Below, in pieces: positions 10,043-19,487 of a stretch of DNA of 64,000 bases. Location: positions 4,526,001 to 4,590,000 of the forward strand of contig JACONQ010000002.1 in assembly GCA_014281115.1 (NCBI GenBank). Reading direction: 5' to 3'. The DNA is from Laburnicola sp. R22_1. Taxonomy: Eukaryota; Ascomycota; Dothideomycetes; Pleosporales; Didymosphaeriaceae. Numbering within the stretch: position 1 is the stretch's first letter; the number at the start of each line of letters is the position of its first letter. The position numbers and the translations under genes are program-made. The notes beneath the pieces are model-generated. The model made no database searches, had not been told where the DNA came from, and was given only the letters and a program-made list of their open reading frames with translations.

Positions 10043-11206
10043 ATGAGTGTCCCAGGCTCCTGTGTGCCGCCTTCCAGCAGCCTGCCGCCTGTCCGGTCGT
10101 TGCGGACCGCCTCCGAAGGTACCATCACCGCTGCGCTCCACAGCCTCCAGGCGTTGTACTGTCCGCTGCGCCTACCGACCATCTTTCCAAAAGAAAAGGA
10201 CACCACAGCCGCACAAGCGGATTCCGGCTACGTCTCTGAAGATGACGACAGCGACGACGAGGTGATACCACAGCATCGTCGCTTCTCCATTACCGAAGAC
10301 GCGCTCGCCGCACTCCGCGCTGACGAGTACGAGAAAGGCTTCGTGATGCGGTGGCTCACTGGTCTGATATCCCGCGCCGAAGAGCTCCATTTTGACAGCG
10401 ACGACGCAAGAGAGAAGGCGGTTGACGATGCGGCGTTTATCCTGGCTTCGTTCAGCGAGTCGCGGATCGACGAGGAAGACGAGGCTTTGACGCGCGACTT
10501 TTCGTTTCCGACACCTCACGGGGACCGTGTCGAAATACGGATCAATGACGCGCCGTTGTCGGGGGCGGATCACACCGATGTCGGGCTGCAGAGCTGGGGC
10601 GCGAGCATCGTCTTCTCGAGCTTACTGTGCGAGTTCCCCGCGCGTTTTGGCCTGGAGGATCTACCACCGGATGCGAGCATCATTGAACTGGGCGCTGGGA
10701 CCGGACTCATTAGTTTGGCGCTGGGGAAGCTGCTACCCGCTATGGGGAAGAAGTCGCGCATCCTCGCCACGGATTATCACTCCGCGGTGCTGGAAAATCT
10801 GCGTACCAACGTCGCGACGAATTTTCCCTCGGAGAGTGCGCCCGTATCAACCATGTTGCTAGATTGGGCTGCTCCACCCGCCTCCCTCCAATCATCTGCT
10901 TCGATGCTCTTCGCTGCCGACGTCGTCTACGCGCCTGAACATGCGGTCTGGCTACGAGGTTGCGCTGCGCATCTTCTTTCTCCCACAGGGACCTTCTGGC
11001 TTGTTGTGACTGTACGGCAGCACGGCAAATTTGATGGTATCCCCGACACTGCCGAGACCGCGTTTGAGGATTTCGAAAGGACGAGGAGGCGGGATGGGAG
11101 GGTGTTGAGGATACTTGGGAAGGAGATGCTGGAGAAGAAGAGGGGGATTGGGAGGGGCGACGAGAGTGGATATATGTTGTTCAAGATTGGCTGGAGTGAG
11201 GTATGA
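10043..11206 (+). CDS. Class I SAM-dependent methyltransferase (Methyltransf_16 / EFM2-like)
   Basis: Single exon, 387 residues from the ATG at 10043; the frame is open a little further upstream but without another ATG. The N-terminal half is helical, with an acidic patch near residues 65-73, as in fungal relatives of the protein-lysine methyltransferases that act on translation elongation factors. The C-terminal half is a Rossmann-type domain: a VGLQSWGASI block near 180-189 (typical of Methyltransf_16 proteins), SAM-binding motif I IIELGAGTG near 213-221, motif II ATDYH near 242-246, and the post-II LLDWA and AADVVYAPEH blocks near 272-300. Expected to be a cytosolic protein methyltransferase; eEF2 or eEF3 lysine methylation (EFM2/EFM3/FAM86 group) is a family-based guess, and the exact substrate cannot be told here. 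It converges with the GH31 gene, the two stops lying 185 bp apart. Confidence 0.8.
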   Translation: MSVPGSCVPPSSSLPPVRSLRTASEGTITAALHSLQALYCPLRLPTIFPKEKDTTAAQADSGYVSEDDDSDDEVIPQHRRFSITEDALAALRADEYEKGFVMRWLTGLISRAEELHFDSDDAREKAVDDAAFILASFSESRIDEEDEALTRDFSFPTPHGDRVEIRINDAPLSGADHTDVGLQSWGASIVFSSLLCEFPARFGLEDLPPDASIIELGAGTGLISLALGKLLPAMGKKSRILATDYHSAVLENLRTNVATNFPSESAPVSTMLLDWAAPPASLQSSASMLFAADVVYAPEHAVWLRGCAAHLLSPTGTFWLVVTVRQHGKFDGIPDTAETAFEDFERTRRRDGRVLRILGKEMLEKKRGIGRGDESGYMLFKIGWSEV

Positions 11207-11391
11207 GTGGGTTGTGTTGGCGATATCAGCGATACTCTAGATTTCGATGTTAGACTCATAGATATAGATGGCTGATGCCCCAACCCGAAGTTATACGAAG
11301 CGATCTTCTACGATCGGAATACCCCATTTACCTTACGTCAAAGTGTGCCTGACAGGCAGGGTGGAGCATTATTGTTGGGTGCTATCATTCC

Positions 11392-13374
11392 TCACTGCCG
11401 AACAAAAACCGGCATCCTCTCCAGCGGACAGTCGACTTCAATCGTGGCCCCGCCTTCCCACATCTCCTCGCCCCAAAAGCTTTTCCACTGGCTCCCCTTC
11501 GGAAGATACACGTTCAAGCTCTTCTTCCCCTCCTCAAGCACGGGACAAATAAGATACTTGTCGCCGTACATATACTGCTCCTCGATCTCCCAGCACCTCT
11601 CATCACCCGGAAACACATAAAACAGCGTCCGCATAACCGGCGAGCCCTTCTCATGCGCTTCCCGCATCAGCTCCCGCGTGTACGACCGCAGCTCCTCCCG
11701 AACGGCCATGTACTTTTTGCAAATCTCGTAGACTTCAGGCCCATACGACCACACCTCATTAGCCGCGCCACTGCGACACGACGCACCGCCCGTAGTCCCC
11801 TGTTGCGGCTGCCGCGGCTCTCGATCCCCATGCAGCCGCATAACAGGACAGAAAGTCCCCCATTGGAACCACCGGACGAACAGCTCCCGGAACTTGGGGT
11901 CGTTGGGGTCGCCGCCGTGGAAGCCCCCAATGTCAGTCGTCCACCACGGAAGACCAGATAACCCCATGTTCAGCCCAGCCGCAAGTTGCGACCGGAAACT
12001 CGGCCACGAACTGCCCACGTCGCCGCTCCACACGAGCGCGCCATACCGCTGGCTCCCCGCCCACGCGCACCGCAAAAGATTAACAATATTGCTTTGTCCC
12101 TCGGCCGCCATTCCTTCGTAGAACGTCCGCGCGTACTCTACAGGGTAGATGTTTCCAATCGCCACGTTGGGCCCCGCGTGGTACCGGTAGTTATCAAAGT
12201 CGTACACGCGGTACTCTGGCTCCGCCTCGTCCAGCCAAAACACCTTGATGCCTTTGCCGTAGTAATTCTCCCGCGCTTTGGCCCACACGTACGCCCGTGC
12301 CGCGGGATTCGTCGCGTCGAAGTGCACCGTGTTGCCTTGGAATGTCATGACTATGCGCACCCCGCGGTCCGTCCGAATCAAGTATCCTTTCTCAAGCATC
12401 TCCTCGTAGTTCTCCGAGTGTCGGTCCACCGTCGGCCAAATCGAGACCATCAGCTCGATGCCCAGCTCATGCAGTTCTCGCACCATAGCCTCTGGATCAG
12501 GCCAATACGTTTCATCGAACCTCCAATCGCCCTGCTTCGGCCAGTGAAAGAAATCAACAACAATAACATCAATCGGCAACTCGCGGCGCTTATACTCCCT
12601 CGCCACCTCGAGCAGCTCCCCCTGCGTCTGATACCGTAATTTACACTGCCAGAACCCGAGCCCATACTCGGGCATCATCGGCACCGTCCCCGTCGCCCCC
12701 GCATACGCTTCTACCATCTCCGCCGGCGAGCTCCCCGCTACGACCCAGTAGTCCAGCACCGTCGTCGCCCGCGCCTCAAAACTCATGACGTTCTTGCCAA
12801 ACACGGCGCGTCCGATGGACGGGTTGTTCCACAGGAAGCCGTAGCCGCGCGAGGACACGGCGAACGGGACGCTGGCTTGCGAGTTGCGATGCGCGAGTTC
12901 CAGCTGCGTGCCTTTGAGGTCCAGGTACGGCTGCTGGTACTGGCCCATGCCGAAGATTTTTTCTTTTGCGTCGAGGCTTTCGAACCGCGCCATCAGGTGG
13001 TACGCGTCGGCGCCGGGGAGGGGCGTGAACTCGCGGGCTTCGATTTCCAGGGCGCTGCATTTGGGGTCCGAGACGTCGCGGCGGTGGCGCGCGTATTCTT
13101 CTAGGAGGACCGTGTTGGTCGTTGTGTTGTGGATGGTGAGTTTGCCGCGGGAAGTGAGGGTGGCTTTTATGGCGCCGTTGGTGAGGGAGGCGCTGGTTGG
13201 GGTGGTAGTGATGGTTGGGGTTGTATCTGGTGGGGGGAGGAGGGCCCAGTTTTCTGGGGGGAGGGAGGGGGTTTTTGTGGCGCGGATGCGGAGGGCGGAG
13301 GGGCCCCAGGGCTCTATTTGGAGGGTTTCGGCGTCGTAGGTGTAGAGGAGGTGGTTGGTTTCGGCGGTGAACAT
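11392..13374 (-). CDS. Glycoside hydrolase family 31, probable alpha-xylosidase
   Basis: Uninterrupted 660-codon frame starting MFTAETNHLL. An N-terminal beta-sandwich (about residues 1-230) is followed by the GH31 TIM barrel. Catalytic nucleophile Asp382 lies in KVFWLDEAEPE and the acid/base Asp452 in LVWSGD; WWTTDIGGFHGG (about 477-488) and the barrel strand IDVIVVDFFHW (268-278) are also typical. The WLDEAEPE form of the nucleophile motif is that of Xyl31A/alpha-xylosidase-type members rather than starch alpha-glucosidases. The reaction would be removal of non-reducing alpha-linked xylose, for example from xyloglucan oligosaccharides. No signal peptide is visible, so intracellular action on imported oligosaccharides is likely. 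The frame looks intact, with all catalytic residues. The 5' end of the coding strand is strikingly C-rich. Confidence 0.92.
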   Translation of the reverse strand: MFTAETNHLLYTYDAETLQIEPWGPSALRIRATKTPSLPPENWALLPPPDTTPTITTTPTSASLTNGAIKATLTSRGKLTIHNTTTNTVLLEEYARHRRDVSDPKCSALEIEAREFTPLPGADAYHLMARFESLDAKEKIFGMGQYQQPYLDLKGTQLELAHRNSQASVPFAVSSRGYGFLWNNPSIGRAVFGKNVMSFEARATTVLDYWVVAGSSPAEMVEAYAGATGTVPMMPEYGLGFWQCKLRYQTQGELLEVAREYKRRELPIDVIVVDFFHWPKQGDWRFDETYWPDPEAMVRELHELGIELMVSIWPTVDRHSENYEEMLEKGYLIRTDRGVRIVMTFQGNTVHFDATNPAARAYVWAKARENYYGKGIKVFWLDEAEPEYRVYDFDNYRYHAGPNVAIGNIYPVEYARTFYEGMAAEGQSNIVNLLRCAWAGSQRYGALVWSGDVGSSWPSFRSQLAAGLNMGLSGLPWWTTDIGGFHGGDPNDPKFRELFVRWFQWGTFCPVMRLHGDREPRQPQQGTTGGASCRSGAANEVWSYGPEVYEICKKYMAVREELRSYTRELMREAHEKGSPVMRTLFYVFPGDERCWEIEEQYMYGDKYLICPVLEEGKKSLNVYLPKGSQWKSFWGEEMWEGGATIEVDCPLERMPVFVRQ

Positions 13375-13925
13375 GGTGGAGGGTTTGGTGCTGTGGTTTC
13401 TGGGGGAAGGATGATGGACGATGGGGGTTGAGAAAAGAGGAAAAAGGTTGGCTTTGGAATGGATACGAGCACTGTCGTTCTATAATAGGTACTCTAACCG
13501 TCTGTGGCGTTGCTTGGAATGTCATATATACGCGTTGATACATGTACGGTCCCCACCGAGGGGCGCGATAAATGGCATGCGGGGTTCCTTGTGGAGTATT
13601 CCCTCCAATGGAGAGTCAAGCCTCGCTGCACGCGAAGCAGGCATCTTCGAAGCTACACTCGACGTCGCGGGAACGCCAAAACGATGAGGAACTGCTTCTA
13701 AGATGAATCCGCGATGGAAGAAGTTTGGCATGGATGTGTTGAGTGGCAGCTCGTCGTCGGACCTTCCGAAGTACCTCGAGCAGCCCGCTCCCAACTGCCG
13801 ATAACGGGACCACGACCGCGTACTTCATCAATCATAGCCGGCGTACCTTCAAAAATACATTCCCAAATAACGTCTTCCCTCTCAAACCCATCCATAACAT
13901 AAATCCCACACATTCCCTAACCCCT
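13375..13925. other. GH31 upstream region
   Basis: 5' flank of the GH31 gene and of the dead hydrolase, which diverge from here. No gene supported; several short frames are compositional. The first exon or start codon of the hydrolase is not identifiable: the open plus-strand frame reaches back to 13743 without an ATG. Confidence 0.45.
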
Positions 13926-14832
13926 ACCTCTACAATAACCCCCCCACTCCAAACCTACACCCTCCCCAACTTCCACTTCACCTCTAGCACTACCCTCCCC
14001 TCCATCCGCCCCTCCATCCGCCTCACCTACCAAATCCACAACCCCCAGTCCCCCAAAACCACAATCCTCCACACCTATTTCCCCAGCCGCCTCGCCACGA
14101 CCCCCACCCACGCCACCACCGCCCCCAAACACCACAAAATCATCCTTATCGCCCTCCTCCCCAACAGCGAATCCGCCTCCCCCCCCCAACACGCCAAACT
14201 TCCCACAAAAAAATAGAATACATGGATTGCGTGCGCGCGCGCGCAGCACACGTTCCTCACGCAAGGCCCAGGGCTAACCAGCGTGGACGTGATGCTCGGC
14301 TTTTCCATGGGCGCCCAGTTGACGTCCCACCGGCTCGCCACGTATCCGTCTTTCGTGCGCAGCGCGGCTATCATCTGCGCCTCTGCGCGCACGAGCCGGC
14401 ATACTATCCCGTTTCCCGAGGGGCCCAGGGCGGCGCGGGAGTGTGCGCGGGATGCGGAGGCTGGGATTTATGCGTTTGGGAAGGCGTATTCGGCGTGGTT
14501 GGCTAGTGCGGAGTGGGTTGATGCTGAGCTGTACAGGGAAATGGGGGCGGAGAGTCTGGGGGAGTGGGGTGAGGGTGTTGCGAGGGGGTACGAGGGGTGG
14601 GATGGGGGATCTGGAGCGTGCGCTGGGGATGATTCAGGCGAGTGTGTTAGTGATGCTGTGTGAGATAGATTAGTATTTTAGGCTGTATGTGAGTGTGAGA
14701 GAGGCGGGGGTGTTGAGGGATGCGAGGGTGGAGGTTGTAAGGAGTGTTTAGGGGCATGTTGCGGGGAGTGGGGCGAGTAAGGGGGATTTTAAATAGATGG
14801 ATGAGAGGATTGGGGAAGTTTTGGAGGGGTGA
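13926..14832 (+). pseudogene. Alpha/beta-hydrolase, homoserine O-acetyltransferase-like, inactivated
   Basis: Reading through stops gives a recognisable fungal member of the homoserine O-acetyltransferase-like alpha/beta-hydrolase group: YTLPNFHFTSSTTLPS near the N-terminus, IILIALLPNSESASPP, RAQHTFLTQGPG, the nucleophile elbow VMLGFSMGAQ (about 14289-14318), an IICASARTS block, and near the end GHVAG, which in relatives carries the catalytic His. Damage: TAG at 14214-14216, a one-base frame change within the G5 run at 14604-14608, and further TAGs at 14671, 14749 and 14794. Family conservation suggests the last three replaced CAG (before YF) and TGG (before GHVAG) and an unassigned residue. 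No in-frame ATG is found. The relic lies directly against the RIP-mutated compartment. The original enzyme was probably a cytosolic acyltransferase or esterase; the substrate is unknown. Confidence 0.8.
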
Positions 14833-15371
14833 GATGGGGTTGGTTGGATAGGAGTAATTGTATCTTTCTCGCTGGTCGAGGCGGCTGCAATGCGAAAGCA
14901 AGTCGCCAATACGCTCTATGAGCATTTAGTACATGCAGTTAGTAGAGTCGACTAAAACCTAGTACTTCGAGTTCCTGGTTATGAGATTCAAATCTTCGTT
15001 GTCCGTCGCTGATTATTGATTAATGTTTAAAGTTGGACCCAGTGCCGGTCACGTGAATTCAACGACTCCAGGGCTCCTGGGCACCTAACGCGATCACGAC
15101 GACATGGTAATGGCGCGCAAGTCAGGACTTCCCATGAAAGCATTAAAGGTTTCGGTCTATTTCCCCTGCTAAGAAATGCTTGAAGTACACATCAATTATG
15201 TTGAATCTAAAATCGCAACCTTAATATTCAAAAGTGCATCTGTATAAACTGCTTTCCCTATGCTTTATGTAGCCCTAACTCAACTTTTCTTTGCACTTTT
15301 ATTTCTTAATTATACTACTTTTTTCTATTAAAAATCTTTATTATATTAAGATTTTAACTAAGGTTAAATCT
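14833..15371. other. Border between gene compartment and AT-rich compartment
   Basis: No gene. Composition changes from moderate GC to strongly TA-rich between about 15.1 and 15.25 kb. After this point CpA/TpG become scarce and TpA abundant. Confidence 0.7.
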
Positions 15372-15384
15372 ATACTATATATAG

Positions 15385-16559
15385 CCAAGCCCTAGGACCG
15401 GAGCGCGTTAAAGTTTTTCTAACGTCTCCCCCCAGCTTCTAAGACAACTAACCCTACAATAATAACACTCCACCCACCTGCCTACCTACTGCGTTACTAG
15501 ATAATTAACACTTATTTTTTAACTTTTTGCCTATCTTTTAACTTTTTACTGCATTACTAAATAATTAACTACTTAGAACTTTTAGATACACGCGCTACTA
15601 CTACTATAATATATAATAAATTACGCGCGCTCTCTACTTCTAATACTAAATAGTATCTTAATACTTCTAGTATTACTATATTAGCCTTACTCTACTTATT
15701 ACCTATATAAGTCCTATAGTATAAGCGTATATTTATATATCTACTATATCTCTATTACTTATTCCTAGCAGAATTTATTAGTATAATAATCCTTTAGGAT
15801 CTTTAGGTTAAATAACAGCGTTTTATACTTTATATATCTCTAATAACCTTTAGTAAATTTAGCCTATTACTTTTTAAAATAGCTTTAGTTTAGTTTATCT
15901 ATAATATAGCTAAGGGCTAGACTACTAAAATAGTAGAGAGAGAGAGCTATAAGTTAAAATCTATAGCCCTTAAAGCACTTAGGTATTTACTAATACTATA
16001 ATAAAATAAACTAGCTATAGTAATTTGTTTGCTATATAACTTATATTATACTATTATATTATTAGTATTATTAGAAGGTGTTTAACTTTTGTAATACTAA
16101 TTCTAGATATTATAGTTAGTATTATTATTTTTATTATTATCCTTCTTATTATATATATATAGGCGTATAACCGCCTACCCTATAAAAAGCGCGTTATTTA
16201 GTTAAGGGAAGGCTATTAGTATCTTAGTAGATAGTAACTTTAAGATCTTGCGTAATAATATACTCTATGTGTAAGAGTAAATAAATACTTAATATATCTA
16301 ATTACAAATTTTTATACTTTATGCATAGACAGCTGCGTTATATTATTATCTTTATCTTTAACTTTAGTATCTATAGACTATAGTATACTATAATTAACTA
16401 CCTTATTAGTATAAGGGGCTAATTTACACATACTAATAAATAGTTTCTAGCCTAATCTATTTTTAAGCTTTACTTTTTTAATGCATTTTTAGCACACTTA
16501 TAGCTTTCTCTTATAGTGTTATACTATATACTAGAAGGTCTGTAATATTTCTCTTCTAG
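15385..16559 (+). mobile_element. Family Y copy a (truncated at the CCCTCC end), 13-bp duplication
   Basis: Flanked by perfect ATACTATATATAG duplications (15372-15384 and 16560-16572). Its body aligns with the other Y copies from the AAGCCCTAGGACC block to the common terminus ending TTTCTCTTCT. It lacks about 130 bp of the other end, as expected for a 5'-truncated target-primed insertion. Heavily RIP-mutated, with no readable coding frame. Confidence 0.7.
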
Positions 16560-16572
16560 ATACTATATATAG

Positions 16573-16905
16573 AAAAAGTAAAAAAATACTAAAATCTAGT
16601 GTTTAGTATAGTTTTTTTACAACTAAGAAGTTTCTAATAAAAAAATTATAATAATAGTAGTTATATAACTAATAACTAAGTATATATACTTATTATAGCT
16701 AGCTATTATTTCTCTTAGTAAAAATAAGTAAAGAAAAAAATATAAAAATATATTAAAGTACTAGTAATTACTTAAGATATAGTTAATATAAAGTAGGCTA
16801 GTTAAATAGGTTCTAGTTAGGTACTTCTACTTTTCTTTAGTTATTTAGCTATAACTTAGCTAGTACTAGTCTAAATTAGAAAATATTTTATATATTATAT
16901 ATAAT
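16573..16905. other. AT-rich RIP-mutated DNA
   Basis: No gene or structured feature recognised beyond strong TA richness; probably an old transposon fragment between Y and X insertions. Confidence 0.5.
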
Positions 16906-16920
16906 ATCTATTTCTTTATA

Positions 16921-17027
16921 TGGCGTTAAATTAACTACCTAGGGGTAGCACGACAAAGGCTTTCATCTCAAATAACATAACAAAAAAACAGAGCCCCTAC
17001 TTAGTAATTAAAAAGAGCGTAAAAATT
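16921..17027 (-). mobile_element. Family X copy 1 (107-bp truncated), 15-bp duplication
   Basis: Bounded by perfect 15-bp duplications ATCTATTTCTTTATA (16906-16920 and 17028-17042). The common terminus lies at 16921 (TGGCGTTAAATTAAC, i.e. the reverse complement of the family end in AACGCCA), with the small hairpin CTACC..GGTAG next to it. Confidence 0.8.
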
Positions 17028-17065
17028 ATCTATTTCTTTATAGTGTTAGTATTATATAAGTTATA

Positions 17066-18146
17066 GTCGGCTTGCTAAATATCTTTTAACCTTTTTATAG
17101 TTTAAGTTAAAGTAGATTAAGATAAAAGGTTATTATATACTACTATATACAGTGCCTAATTCTAATTAAAGACTAACCTTAAACACCTTAATAACGCAAT
17201 AACATTTTAAACTTACTTGCATCCTCTAATACCTATAAGCTTCTAGTTCTAATATAAGGTCTACTTATACCATACATAGTACACCTAGCTTATTACTACT
17301 ATTATTATTAGTTATTTATACTCGCGCACTAAATAAGCTAACTTAATAGTAATAATAGCTAGAAGAATCTTATAAATCTATATAACACTCTTACTACCTC
17401 ATAACTTATTAATAAATACCTTATGATTCTTCTTTTACGTTTTTTACCAGAGGATTTTATTACTAAAAAGAAGTAATTACTTCTATTAGAGTGGAAATTT
17501 CACTTTGCAGTCCTTTATAAACTAGATAAGCTTCTAACCTAACTAGTACACTAGGACTGCCTTATAGATAGTTAAGTATACCTACCCCTTACACTAAAAA
17601 AGTATCTAATAAATAGAATAGAACTCTAGCATAGTTACTTTAATAGCTACTTTAATAGTAGTAGTATAAATCTTTAGTATATACTTTTAGTAATAGTAAG
17701 TACTTTTTTAAAAATAATATTAATGCCTAAATAGATAGCAGGGTGTAAAAAGATAGTAAGAAATTTATTAAAGATAATTTTAATATAGTAATAGAGTAAT
17801 AGTATATTTAGTATATATTATCTTTATCCTACTTATTAAAAATAGTATATATCTATTAATATAACTTATATTATTTATAATAATTAGAATAGAGGAGGAA
17901 TAGGTTATAATATAGCTACGCTTAAGTTTTATTCTCTAAAATTCTAACTAAGTAGCCTCTTTATAAAAAAATTGCTTATAGGAGCCTTTGCACTAAAACT
18001 TACTTAGCAAGTTTAAATACACTTTTTTTATAAGCACCTTTTTACGCTCTTTTTAATTACTAAGTAGGGGCTCTGCTTTTTTATTATATTATTTAGGATA
18101 AAAGCCTTTATTATTCTACCCCTAAGTAGATACTTTAATAATACAA
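17066..18146 (+). mobile_element. Family X copy 2 (near full length, 1081 bp)
   Basis: Flanked by ATAAGTTATA (17056-17065 and 18147-18156). It starts near GGCTTGCTAAATA, like copies 5 and 7, and ends in the family terminus with CTACCCCTAAGTAG. Collinear with the reverse complement of copy 5 and with copy 7. No open frame survives. Confidence 0.7.
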
Positions 18147-18156
18147 ATAAGTTATA

Positions 18157-19008
18157 TAAGTTTAAGCGATTTTTTATAATTATTTTTTTACTCTCTTTTT
18201 AATTACTAAGCAAAGGGTCTACGTTTTTTATTATATTATTTAAGATAACATTAGGAAAGATTTTAAGCGCGCATGCGCATCTATAGTATCTAGGTAGCTT
18301 TATATATATCTATGCACTCAAAGCGCTCTAAGTATATTTGTAATGCTACTTTTTTTTAGCGTATATATATATAAGATTACGAAAAAATACGCACCTATAC
18401 TACTAGTGCACTTAGGGCACCTAGGGTATATAGAGCACCTATAGCACCTAGGTGCCTATACTGCTAGTGCACCTAGGGTAGCTAGAATAGCTAGGGCACC
18501 TATAGTACCTATACTATTAAAATAATGCTAATTAATTAGCAAATAAAGCTTTTTAATTAGCTAGAATTTAAGAAAAAGCTTAGTAAGCTGCTTAGTAAGC
18601 TTTTAAAAAAAGATTTTTAAAGTATAAAGTTAAAGTCTCTTACTAGATAGTAATTACTAGTTAATATAATAGTACTAATTACTAGCGTATTATATAGAAC
18701 TTCTACCTAACTTAAATTCTAGGTTTTATAGGTTTAAAAATAGAAAAAAATCGTTTTATAATTATTTAAAAGAATTAGATTAGGCGAAAATTAGTGGCTT
18801 AGCAAAGAACATTATTTTAAAAAGTTTAAACTTTAATAACTTTTTAACTACTTTATTATTATTATAACTTTTTTAAAAAGTTATATAATAATATTATGTA
18901 ACATATATAATAACTAGTAAAATAAAGAGGTTTTTATTAATTACTTACTAATTACGTAATAATAATAGTATTTTTAAATTAAATAATTAAAGACTAGTAT
19001 TTTCTCTA
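18157..19008. other. AT-rich DNA with partial X terminus and GCACCTAGGG-like repeats
   Basis: A partial X-like terminus is visible around 18184-18250. Between about 18400 and 18515 the motif GCACCTAGGG or close variants (ACCTATA, GTAGCTAG) recurs seven or more times in irregular spacing. No gene recognised. Confidence 0.5.
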
Positions 19009-19020
19009 TAAATCTATGTG

Positions 19021-19203
19021 TGGCGTTATTTTATCTACCTAGGGGTAGGACAACAAAGGCTTTTATCTCAAATAACATAATAAAAAAAGCAGAGGCACCT
19101 ACTTAGTAATAAAAAAGGCGTAAAAAGGTAATAACAAAAAAAAGCGCATTCGAACTACTAAGCGAGCTTGGCGGTCTTGGCGTAAGACTTCTATAAGCAA
19201 CTG
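19021..19203 (-). mobile_element. Family X copy 3 (truncated)
   Basis: Common X terminus TGGCGTTATTTTATC at 19021, extending 183 bp inward. Flanks share TAAATCTAT(G/T)T (19009-19019 and 19204-19214), a near-perfect 11-bp duplication. Confidence 0.6.
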
Positions 19204-19487
19204 TAAATCTATTTAAAAATTTATATTAGAGCTTTACTAGTAAAAAAGTTATAAAGCTTTAAAAAGATTACTTATTTAGACTATTTATATATATCTACAC
19301 AAGTCTACACATATTAGTATATCTCTAAGCATTTTTATACTAGTAAATTACTTATATAAAAATGTGTATAAATATATAAGTCTACGCACGTCTGCGCACA
19401 ATTTGCATAGTTAAGCAAAAAAACTTTCCTAATAAAAAGCCTTTATTATTCTACTCCTAGATAGATAATTTAATAATATATAACATA

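Noticed and set aside
10172..10573. 133-codon minus-strand frame
   Set aside because: Antisense shadow of the methyltransferase gene.
12776..13543. 255-codon minus-strand frame rich in Pro/His/Arg
   Set aside because: Out-of-frame shadow of the GH31 gene caused by its C-rich coding strand.
13917..14264. Gly-rich minus-strand frame
   Set aside because: Complement of the C-rich part of the hydrolase relic; purely compositional.
16921..18146. One 1.2-kb TIR transposon formed by inverted X termini
   Set aside because: Each half has its own target duplication (15 bp and 10 bp), so these are two separate insertions in opposite orientation.
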